A stretch of DNA of 7,314 nt, taken from positions 1-7,314 of the forward strand of contig CANDFN010000053.1 of NCBI GenBank assembly GCA_947384015.1, written 5' to 3'. Below are positions 1 through 5,768 of the stretch, in pieces; within the stretch, counting starts at the first letter, position 1, and every line of letters begins with the position of its first letter. Under the pieces are notes generated by a model. The model had not been told where the DNA came from, ran no database searches, and saw only the letters and a program-made list of their open reading frames with translations. Origin of the DNA: an uncultured Clostridia bacterium. Its GTDB lineage: Bacteria > Bacillota > Clostridia > Christensenellales > UBA1242. A program made the translations under genes and the position numbers.

Positions 1-54
1 CCCCCAAAAACCCACCCCACGACACTCTTTCCCTACACGACGCTCTTCCGATCT
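1..54 (+). other. Illumina TruSeq adapter plus C/A-only tail (library artefact)
   Basis: Positions 22-54 are the 33-nt TruSeq read-1 adapter, recognisable by ACACTCTTTCCC at its start and GCTCTTCCGATCT at its end. Positions 19-21 (ACG) are also shared with the right end. Positions 1-18 contain only C and A, which looks like a designed barcode or low-complexity tail rather than genomic DNA. The genomic insert starts at 55. Nothing in this stretch should be annotated as biology. Confidence 0.97.
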
Positions 55-55
55 T

Positions 56-2656
56 GCATCTGCATTTACAGATATAGATAAAGATACTGGAACAAGTCAA
101 TATCAGAAACCTAATCAAGATAATGGCATGGCATGGTATGATAAAATTGGATATGCTTTTGGTATTGGAGAATGGAAAGGTGCTGATTTATATATTGATT
201 TAAATAGTGGAAATACAAAAGCTTTAACTTATCTAGATTGGCAGAAAACAAATTATCCAACATTTAAGTCTGGAACTACAACAGATTTTAGGCAAAAGGC
301 AGATGAATTAAAAAGTTTAATATTCTATGTGGAAGATTATCTTTATACTTCTTCTAATAATGAATATATGTATTGCACAGAAGGCAACAAACATGGTTTA
401 TACTTTAAATTTAGCACTATATACAATAATTATACGTGTAATGGTTTAGGGGAAAATTCTAATGGTGTGTATAGCGACACAATATTACCAGTAAGTGGAA
501 GTATGTTTAATGTTACAGGTGTAATGACAGAAAATTCATTTTCTTATTTAAAAAACGAAACAGACAAAAACTGGGAGAAAATCATTTTAGGAGCTGTTGC
601 TGTAGGTGTTACCATTGCAACATTCTTCCTTCCTCCAGGCAATCCTGCGGCAGGAGCAAAAGTACTTTTTGGCGCGGCTAAAGTAGCTTCAAAAGCAGCC
701 AAAGCTTTAAAGGTGTTAAAAACTGTAGGTGTTTGGACATTGAGAATAACTTCTGGTGCATTGGCACTTAGTAGTTTAATGGGTGCGATCACAACTTCTA
801 GCATGATGGCTACTGACACTTATTTTGAAAAACGAGATAGTTCTATGGGATTCGTGTCTATCACTTATGCAAGGCAAGTAAGTTATTCAAATGGCAAAAT
901 GAGTGTTCAGTCTGATGCAATGTTAAACAAAAATGGGACAATCTATATTTATTATTCAACTGTTAGACCAAGCGATTACTATAATGGATATTATTATGTG
1001 ATGGTAAAAGATTCTGAATCGGGATTAACTTGGAGTAAAGAATATGGTGATGAATTTATTGGAGACACTAATAACAATGTAACTATAGTCCCAGATCCAG
1101 ACAATGGTGGCGAATATTATGAATATTCTGAAAATGGTGCAGAGTATAGAATATATCCTAGATTCCATTACACAAATGGTGTTTATTATATAGTATATCA
1201 ATCTTGCACAACAGAAATGGTTTTATCTCAAGTCTATTTTACAACTGAAGATAAACAAGAATTTGCAGATTATATTTCACATAATGGTTATTATTATGTA
1301 AAAGGTGAGTATAACGGCAATGATTACAATTATCAAAGCAATTTTGATAACTTAATAACAAAGAATGGCGATGTCTATATGGTTAATGGCGAAATTTGGG
1401 CAGACGACAAGATGGGCGTTGCTATAACAGCAGAAAAAGATGTGTTGTTTAAGAAAAACTCGTCTTATACAAGTGCCGATGAAGTGAATGGTAATTTGTA
1501 TGATATAGACTATGACGGCAATAATGTTGTGGTAGGGCAATATGGCTACTACTATATGAAAAATGCTTATTATACTGCATATGGTGTTGGTTATGAAGGT
1601 CAGGATTCTGAAAAAGGAACATTCGTATATAAGGGAACCGATGTAAGTAGTGTATCAGGCAACGAGGGTTCAGATTATATTAAACGAACTTATAAATATT
1701 CTGATAATGGTGTAGACTATGACGGATATATGTATTATCAGTTAGAAAGTGTTTCCAATGGAAGCGGTGTGGATTATAACAAGTTGAGTAATTATACTGC
1801 TAATCCAGCAGAAGGAAATGTTCCTTCACTGGAGATAACGCTACAAGCTAGTGCATTCGCAAATCCATATGCAAACTCTATCAAATATCAAGATAATAAT
1901 TATTATACTATTACAAATGAAGAAAGAGGAGCTATTTCTCATACTGTCAAATATTATTACTATGAAGGTGGTTATGAATATTTTGCAGTTGATCCTGATA
2001 AAACAGCTATTTCTCCAGTTTATGTTAAAGTGGAAAGAAACAGTATAACGCTGGAAAACGGAACAACGTATGATTTATATGGAACAAGTGATAGCGATGC
2101 TTTAAGTAATGTTTATGGATTCTACGCTTATAGGAAAGACAGTTCTTCTGGAGAATACGTATCTTATCAAAAGTATGTAGAAAATACAGCGAAGTATGAG
2201 AATTGGTATTTAGAAGCTAATGAAAATACGGAGCTGTTTAGAGTAGGTTATAACTATAAAGTTAAAGATAATTATGTTTATACATTAGATTCTAACTATA
2301 CAATAAAAGACGGGCTAATACATGCAATGTATTTATCTTATGCAACTTCTGGAGAGGAAGAAGATTATAATGTTAATAAGATTTTAATGAATAGCGACTA
2401 TCAAATTTATACTAGATATAACTTTAATGGAAATGCTTTTGTTGTAGGAGAATGGAGAGATAAGGATGATGGAAATAAACTATATAACTTGTTCAATGCA
2501 AACTCAGATCCACAATCACAATCTCCAACACCAAATCCGGGAAAAACAACCTATTTAGTTGAAAGTGTATGCGTTACTCTTGGAGGGGGTTACACATATC
2601 AGTTTGCTGGTAATCAATTTAGCGGAACAAAATGTGGAACTATTACTCCATTGTAA
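56..2656 (+). CDS. Large tyrosine-rich probable surface protein, 5' end missing
   Basis: I do not recognise a family. The frame stays open from the first insert base through to TAA at 2654-2656, so at least 866 residues are visible and the true start lies outside the fragment. The first ATG (128) has no ribosome binding site and is probably an internal methionine; 24 further codons (ASAFTDIDKDTG...) precede it. Counting from that Met, residues 151-169 and about 197-222 are hydrophobic, separated by an Ala/Lys-rich stretch, so they could form a membrane hairpin. The remainder is soluble-looking, with about 100 tyrosines in 842 residues (near 12% by hand count) and recurring NG-x-YY-type strands (NGYYYVMV 286-293, NGVYYIVY 350-357, NGYYYVKG 386-393, YGYYYMKN 472-479). 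The C-terminus is Gly-rich with Cys 815 and 836. An extracellular or cell-surface role is inferred from composition. A secreted toxin or phage structural protein are alternatives. Confidence 0.9.
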   Translation, partial: ASAFTDIDKDTGTSQYQKPNQDNGMAWYDKIGYAFGIGEWKGADLYIDLNSGNTKALTYLDWQKTNYPTFKSGTTTDFRQKADELKSLIFYVEDYLYTSSNNEYMYCTEGNKHGLYFKFSTIYNNYTCNGLGENSNGVYSDTILPVSGSMFNVTGVMTENSFSYLKNETDKNWEKIILGAVAVGVTIATFFLPPGNPAAGAKVLFGAAKVASKAAKALKVLKTVGVWTLRITSGALALSSLMGAITTSSMMATDTYFEKRDSSMGFVSITYARQVSYSNGKMSVQSDAMLNKNGTIYIYYSTVRPSDYYNGYYYVMVKDSESGLTWSKEYGDEFIGDTNNNVTIVPDPDNGGEYYEYSENGAEYRIYPRFHYTNGVYYIVYQSCTTEMVLSQVYFTTEDKQEFADYISHNGYYYVKGEYNGNDYNYQSNFDNLITKNGDVYMVNGEIWADDKMGVAITAEKDVLFKKNSSYTSADEVNGNLYDIDYDGNNVVVGQYGYYYMKNAYYTAYGVGYEGQDSEKGTFVYKGTDVSSVSGNEGSDYIKRTYKYSDNGVDYDGYMYYQLESVSNGSGVDYNKLSNYTANPAEGNVPSLEITLQASAFANPYANSIKYQDNNYYTITNEERGAISHTVKYYYYEGGYEYFAVDPDKTAISPVYVKVERNSITLENGTTYDLYGTSDSDALSNVYGFYAYRKDSSSGEYVSYQKYVENTAKYENWYLEANENTELFRVGYNYKVKDNYVYTLDSNYTIKDGLIHAMYLSYATSGEEEDYNVNKILMNSDYQIYTRYNFNGNAFVVGEWRDKDDGNKLYNLFNANSDPQSQSPTPNPGKTTYLVESVCVTLGGGYTYQFAGNQFSGTKCGTITPL

Positions 2657-2687
2657 AAAAAAGAACTCATTTAATGAGTTCTTTTTT
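2657..2687. terminator. Bidirectional intrinsic terminator between convergent genes
   Basis: A near-perfect palindrome: AAAAAAGAACTCAT (2657-2670), loop TTA, ATGAGTTCTTTTTT (2674-2687). The hairpin core GAACTCAT/ATGAGTTC is flanked by an A-run on one side and a T-run on the other, so it can stop transcription in both directions. It follows the TAA of the upstream gene directly. The stop codon of the minus-strand lipoprotein gene (2686-2688) lies inside the T-run arm. Confidence 0.9.
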
Positions 2688-3729
2688 ATTTTGTTGTTGA
2701 TAGTTCGTCGTTTACATAAACTGACGCACCTGTAGAATTGTAGTATGTGATTTTTTCTCTGTTTGCAATAACATTGTCTATATCAACACAAGTGATGCCT
2801 GTAGTTGGTGATATATAAATATTATCGCCTATAATTTCAATATTATTTCTATTTACATGGTTTGTTGCAATCATTAATTCTTGATCTGGATAAATCATAT
2901 TATATCTATTAGAAGAATATACATTTCTAATTTGAACGAACAGGTTAGAATCTGTTATATCAAAATCTAATAAATCAACTAAAACAGACTTTCCAATAGC
3001 CTCATTTATTTTTTTGCTAGAGTTTACATTTGAAACTAAAGCATCATAAGCAGTTTTTGTTATTTTTGCCTTAGAAGTTGTTATTGGTTGTTTTTGGTAA
3101 GTTAATTCTTGTATAAATAATGGTGCTTGTATATAACGATCTTTATGCAACATGTTTAAGTCATTTAATTCTTTGTCAGTTAAGGAGTAGGTTAATGTAT
3201 AACAAGTATAGTAAGGATTTCCATTATAAGAGTCATTAACCATAGTTGAAATAATTAATTCTTTTGGATTATTTGCTTTTGAATAGATTGAAGTATTGCA
3301 TCTTGCAGAATAATCTAAAAAAGCATTAATGTCGTAACCTTCTTGTTTTAAATAGCCATAAGGATGGGCTTCAATTTTTGTAGAGTCAACAGTAATTTCG
3401 CCAATCATTAGTTTATATTCATCAGTTAATTTTGTGTAATAACTATCTGTTAAAACGGTTTGGAGGATTTGGCTATATTGTTTTAAATCTTCGTTGTCGC
3501 CAGGTTGTTCGGTGGTAGTGCCTGGACCAACATTTGGGTTGTCGGTATTACAAGCAGTCATGGTGCCAATACTGAATGTCATTACACCGCAAAGTATAAG
3601 ATCAAGTATCTTTTTGACAATTTTGCAGTTGCCATTTATGTGAATATGATCTAACAAAGCCTTGGTGGATTCAGAAATTTTGTAACCAAAAGCTTTAAGT
3701 TTTTCAGTTAATTTTGTTATTAAGTTCAT
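2686..3729 (-). CDS. Putative lipoprotein of unknown function
   Basis: 347 residues; family not recognised. Residues 1-40 are a long basic leader (MNLITKLTEKLKAFGYK...), residues 41-56 a hydrophobic core (ILDLILCGVMTFSIGT), followed by a lipobox-like M-T-A-C with the candidate lipidated Cys at 60. A flexible Gly/Pro/Thr/Asp-rich linker (61-80) leads to a mixed alpha/beta, soluble-looking domain (about 84-347) rich in Asn, Thr and Tyr. This reads as an outer-face membrane-anchored protein, although a single-pass signal anchor would also fit because Met at lipobox position -3 is uncommon. The start is well supported: GAGAGG (3735-3740) lies five bases upstream of the ATG and a consensus promoter lies just above. 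It converges on the large tyrosine-rich gene, with only the shared terminator between them. The 40-residue pre-hydrophobic segment is unusually long for a lipoprotein signal peptide. Confidence 0.85.
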   Translation of the reverse strand: MNLITKLTEKLKAFGYKISESTKALLDHIHINGNCKIVKKILDLILCGVMTFSIGTMTACNTDNPNVGPGTTTEQPGDNEDLKQYSQILQTVLTDSYYTKLTDEYKLMIGEITVDSTKIEAHPYGYLKQEGYDINAFLDYSARCNTSIYSKANNPKELIISTMVNDSYNGNPYYTCYTLTYSLTDKELNDLNMLHKDRYIQAPLFIQELTYQKQPITTSKAKITKTAYDALVSNVNSSKKINEAIGKSVLVDLLDFDITDSNLFVQIRNVYSSNRYNMIYPDQELMIATNHVNRNNIEIIGDNIYISPTTGITCVDIDNVIANREKITYYNSTGASVYVNDELSTTK

Positions 3730-3752
3730 AAAAACCTCTCTTTTCTCTTTTT

Positions 3753-3781
3753 ATTATATCATATGAGGCCAGGGTTGTCAA
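3753..3781 (-). promoter_or_regulatory. Consensus sigma-A promoter for the lipoprotein gene
   Basis: On the minus strand: TTGACA (3776-3781), 17-bp spacer, TATAAT (3753-3758), with an extended -10 TG one base before the hexamer. Both hexamers match consensus exactly. Predicted transcription start is near 3746, giving a 5' UTR of about 17 nt that carries the GAGAGG ribosome binding site. Confidence 0.9.
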
Positions 3782-3833
3782 TATTAAAGTAGGCAAATTT
3801 TTACAAATTTGGTGGGCTATAAATTGAATTTAA

Positions 3834-3863
3834 TTGGCGAAATTTGCCGAATTGTGTTAAAAT
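3834..3863 (+). promoter_or_regulatory. Extended -10 promoter for comF, likely leaderless
   Basis: TTGGCG (3834-3839), 18-bp spacer, TAAAAT (3858-3863), preceded by an extended -10 TG (3855-3856). Only six bases (3864-3869) separate the -10 hexamer from the ATG at 3870, so transcription should start at or within a base or two of the A of the start codon. No Shine-Dalgarno sequence precedes the ATG. A short inverted repeat (GGC at 3836-3838, GCC at 3846-3848) sits between the hexamers. Confidence 0.65.
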
Positions 3864-3869
3864 GTTATC

Positions 3870-4607
3870 ATGAAGTTTATGAATAAGATTTTGGAGATAT
3901 TGTTCCCTAGTGATTTAAAGTGTATATTTTGTGATGAAGAATTGGACGGAACAACCAGTAATTCAACTTGTGCTAGTTGTTATAAAACTTTGCCATTTAT
4001 AAAGAGTTTTTGCCCACGCTGTGGCGTTAGCTTGTCTGATAATGAAGAGGGTGTTTGCTTCAATTGTAAGAATACAAATTATAATTTTAATAAAGCTCGT
4101 GCAGTGTTTGATTATAGTGGCGACGTGTTGAAAGTTGTTCACAAGTTTAAGTATGCAATGTTAAAGGATTTGTCTAAACCTCTTGCAGGTTTTATGTGTG
4201 ACACTTTTGTGCTAGCAGACTTAGAAGCAGATGTTGTTTGTTCTGTTCCTCTACATGCTAATAGAATGAAAGAACGTAAGTTTAATCAAAGTGAGTTATT
4301 AGCCAAAGTGTTGGCAGATAAATTTAAATTACCTTATGTAGAATTATGTGTTAAAGTAAAAGAAAATTCTAGTCAAACATCTTTAGATTTTAAAAGTAGA
4401 AGAGAAAACGTTAAAGATGTTTATGCAGTTAACAAAGATTGTAAGAAATTAATTAAAGGTAAGACCGTTTTAGTTGTTGATGATATTTTTACAACAGGTG
4501 CAACTTGTAACGAAATTGCAAGAATACTTAAACTGGCAGGAGCAAAAGATGTTAATGTGTTTACGCTTGCACATACGCCAGCGCCAAACAGAACGCCCAA
4601 TAGTTAA
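3870..4607 (+). CDS. comFC: ComF-family phosphoribosyltransferase-like protein (ComFC)
   Basis: 245 residues, normal length for ComFC. The N-terminus carries four CxxC pairs (C18/C21, C34/C37, C48/C51, C63/C66), a double zinc-finger as in ComFC. Residues 125-145 match the family block (SVPLHANRMKERKFNQS then ELLA), and Q169-x-x-L followed by the R-x-x-N pattern (178-180) follows as in relatives. The PRPP-binding loop is LVVDDIFTTGAT (201-212). In competent Firmicutes ComFC works with the ComFA ATPase in DNA uptake across the membrane, but the family is also widespread in bacteria not known to be competent. No comFA is adjacent: upstream is a divergent lipoprotein gene, and downstream is a structured noncoding element, then rplJ. 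The start lacks a ribosome binding site but fits a leaderless transcript; the Met at codon 4 is the only close alternative and also lacks one. The last 14 bases overlap the first 44-bp repeat copy. Confidence 0.93.
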   Translation: MKFMNKILEILFPSDLKCIFCDEELDGTTSNSTCASCYKTLPFIKSFCPRCGVSLSDNEEGVCFNCKNTNYNFNKARAVFDYSGDVLKVVHKFKYAMLKDLSKPLAGFMCDTFVLADLEADVVCSVPLHANRMKERKFNQSELLAKVLADKFKLPYVELCVKVKENSSQTSLDFKSRRENVKDVYAVNKDCKKLIKGKTVLVVDDIFTTGATCNEIARILKLAGAKDVNVFTLAHTPAPNRTPNS

Positions 4608-4637
4608 ATTAAGTTGACATGCAAATTAATTATAAAC
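4594..4637 (+). repeat. 44-bp direct repeat, copy 1
   Basis: This copy starts in the last codons of comFC and runs past its stop. By hand alignment it matches 4736-4779 at 37 of 44 positions without gaps, with shared cores TAGTTAAATTAA and CATGCAAATTAAT. The offset between copies is 142 bp, and the pair brackets the GC-rich RNA-like element. Confidence 0.9.
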
Positions 4638-4785
4638 CTTAAAGCGGCTGCTCGGCTAACAACCCCACGGCGAAGCTAGTTCTTGTGGGGACCCCGAGAT
4701 GTTAAAATTTGCCGGCTAGGGAATAAACCAAAACTCGCCTATTAGTTAAATTAATTTATCATGCAAATTAATCCTAAACTAAAAT
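4620..4785 (+). ncRNA. Structured RNA element downstream of comFC, possible raiA RNA
   Basis: A GC-rich island in an AT-rich 596-base gap with no protein gene. A nested fold can be drawn: AAATTAATT (4623-4631) with AATTAATTT (4749-4757); CCTTA (4637-4641) with TAGGG (4717-4721, one G-U); CGGC (4645-4648) with GCCG (4711-4714); CTCGG (4651-4655) with CCGAG (4694-4698); CCCCAC (4663-4668) with GTGGGG (4685-4690). Asymmetric internal loops (for example ATGTTAAAATTT at 4699-4710) suggest tertiary structure. It has no U-tailed terminator stem and no translatable frame of note. The raiA RNA family of Firmicutes and Actinobacteria is roughly 200 nt and is commonly found beside comFC and the raiA/hpf gene; position and size fit that family, although no raiA gene follows here. 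The boundaries are approximate. The family assignment is inference; the paired segments are visible. Confidence 0.55.
4736..4779 (+). repeat. 44-bp direct repeat, copy 2
   Basis: Second copy of the repeat at 4594-4637 (37/44 identity by hand). Mismatches fall at 4740, 4742, 4755, 4758, 4759, 4773 and 4774 of this copy. It lies immediately after the structured element, and its AATTAATTT can pair with AAATTAATT of copy 1 because the repeat core is partly self-complementary. Confidence 0.9.
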
Positions 4786-4890
4786 TGTAAACCTTATTAT
4801 ATAAAGCAATATATATAAATATAAAGTTAAAAAACAAATTTGCCATTATGATATACAAAATAAAAAGTATTGAAAAGTTTTAAAAAACTG
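4786..4890. other. AT-rich spacer with A/T tracts upstream of the rplJ promoter
   Basis: About 105 bases of almost pure A/T with no frame, ribosome binding site or strong hairpin. The last 35 bases (AAAATAAAAAG, AAAAG, TTTTAAAAAA) are phased A/T tracts directly above the -35 box, as expected of an UP element that boosts a ribosomal-protein promoter. One AAATTTGCC motif lies at 4836-4844. Confidence 0.5.
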
Positions 4891-4891
4891 C

Positions 4892-4920
4892 TTGACAAAT
4901 GTTGTAACTTAACCTATAAT
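4892..4920 (+). promoter_or_regulatory. Perfect-consensus sigma-A promoter of the rplJ-rplL operon
   Basis: TTGACA (4892-4897), 17-bp spacer, TATAAT (4915-4920). All twelve hexamer bases and the spacing match consensus, as expected for a highly expressed ribosomal-protein operon. Predicted start of transcription is about 4927-4928, giving a leader of roughly 276 nt before rplJ. Confidence 0.95.
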
Positions 4921-4927
4921 ATAACCA

Positions 4928-5149
4928 GTTAAATAAAAATTTCTGCGCCAAAGACAGCAAGTGCGAAAGCGTAATTTGTCATTGGAACTGCACAAAGGCT
5001 TGCAAATTTTAAACCTAACGAAATGTTATTTATAATAAAATTGAGAAGGAGAGGGACAAACAAGCCTAGGCTGAATTAATTTACTTTCTAATAAATTTAG
5101 CTAAGGTGCGGTTTATGATAATCTTGCCGAGGAGTAAATGTCGAATAAT
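4928..5149 (+). promoter_or_regulatory. L10 leader: autoregulatory region with antiterminator
   Basis: The segments GCCAAAGACAGCAAGTGCG (4947-4965) and CTTGCCGAGGAG (5123-5134) are what I recognise from Firmicute L10 leaders. The first forms an imperfect hairpin CCAAAGACA...TGTCATTGG (4948-4985) with a GC-GAAA-GC tip. A second hairpin pairs GCTGAATT (5070-5077) with AATTTAGC (5094-5101). GGACAAA (5054-5060) is exactly complementary to TTTGTCC (5156-5162), which is part of the terminator, so this pairing would act as an antiterminator. In Bacillus subtilis the L10(L12)4 complex binds the equivalent leader and promotes termination; the same feedback is inferred here. The exact protein-binding site is not resolved by eye. 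Confidence 0.8.
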
Positions 5150-5187
5150 TCTCTTTTTGTCCAGCGCAAAAGGAGATTTTTATTTAT
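5150..5187 (+). terminator. Attenuator terminator in the rplJ leader
   Basis: A ten-base-pair stem TCTCTTTTTG (5150-5159) with CAAAAGGAGA (5167-5176), one G-U pair, loop TCCAGCG, followed by TTTTTATTTA. It is a complete intrinsic terminator ending 17-20 bases before the rplJ start codon, placed so that it can only control, not end, the operon. Its left arm shares TTTG with the antiterminator pairing to 5054-5060, so the two structures exclude each other. Confidence 0.85.
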
Positions 5188-5203
5188 AGCATAAAGGAGG
5201 ATT

Positions 5204-5686
5204 ATGTCAACAAATCTAGACGCTAAAAAAGTTGCGGTTGCAGACATCAAAAAATTGGTTGCTGATGCTAAATCAATAGTTTTGATAGACTATCGCGGAA
5301 TAACTGTTAGCCAAGATACAGCTCTTCGTAAAACTATGCGTGAAAATAATGTTGTTTACAAAGTTTTAAAGAATACATTATTTAAAAAGGCTCTTGAAGA
5401 ACTTAACATTTCTGGTTTGGATGAGGCTTTAAACGGCACAACAGCATTCGCTTTTGGACTAGATGATGAAACTGCTGCTCCTAGGGTTATTAAAAATGCT
5501 ATGAAAGAGTATACAACTCTTCAAGTAAAAGCCGGCGTGCTTGGCACAAAAGCTATTACAGAAGCTGAAGTAAAAACTCTTGCAAACATCCCTGCAAAGG
5601 AACAACTTGTTGCTCAATTACTATATGTCCTCAATGCACCGGTTTCTGGCCTTGCTCGTGCATTAAAAGCAATCGCAGAAAAATAA
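5204..5686 (+). CDS. rplJ: 50S ribosomal protein L10
   Basis: 160 residues. L10 anchors the L7/L12 stalk on the 50S subunit and recruits translation GTPases through it. Family features seen: an N-terminal region beginning KVAVADIKKLVADAKSIVLIDYRGITVSQ, the K-N-T-L-F-K-K-A-L segment (56-65 region) that contacts 23S rRNA, and a C-terminal helix (VAQLLYVLNAPVSGLARALKAI) that binds L12 dimers. AAAGGAGG (5193-5200) precedes the ATG, but with only three intervening bases, shorter than usual. It is the first gene of a two-gene operon preceded by the attenuator, and its product, together with L12, is the predicted autoregulator. The gene upstream on the strand is comFC rather than rplA. Confidence 0.98.
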   Translation: MSTNLDAKKVAVADIKKLVADAKSIVLIDYRGITVSQDTALRKTMRENNVVYKVLKNTLFKKALEELNISGLDEALNGTTAFAFGLDDETAAPRVIKNAMKEYTTLQVKAGVLGTKAITEAEVKTLANIPAKEQLVAQLLYVLNAPVSGLARALKAIAEK

Positions 5687-5768
5687 ACATTCTGTTTACA
5701 AAGGTTATAAGGTTAACCGCCTAAAGGTTCGGTAAAACGCCGTTAAAAGTTATAAAAGGAGATTTAAA
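5687..5768 (+). promoter_or_regulatory. rplJ-rplL intergenic region with small hairpin
   Basis: 82 nt carrying AAGGTTA twice (5701-5707 and 5709-5715) and a small imperfect hairpin TTAACCG (5713-5719) with CGGTAAA (5730-5736), one mismatch. It ends in AAGGAG (5756-5761), seven bases from the rplL ATG. No terminator or promoter is evident, so rplL is cotranscribed. The hairpin may tune the higher output L12 needs (several copies per ribosome); that is inference. Confidence 0.5.

Noticed and set aside
1..18. C/A-rich left tail as a telomere-like or low-complexity genomic repeat
   Set aside because: It lies outside the sequencing adapter, so it belongs to the library construct.
544..819. 91-codon minus-strand frame inside the tyrosine-rich gene
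   Set aside because: It is an antisense shadow of the hydrophobic-hairpin region of a long, clearly coding frame, with no ribosome binding site of note.
4614..4636. TTGACA followed by TATAAA just after comFC as a promoter for the RNA element
   Set aside because: The spacer is only 11 bases, too short for sigma-A; no other -10 lies at 16-18 bases.
4637..4721. tRNA, 4.5S SRP RNA or T-box reading of the GC-rich element
   Set aside because: No TPsiC-like GTTCRANNC or acceptor stem, no GGAAGG-type SRP apical loop, and no T-box AGGGTGGNACCGCG bulge on the plus strand.
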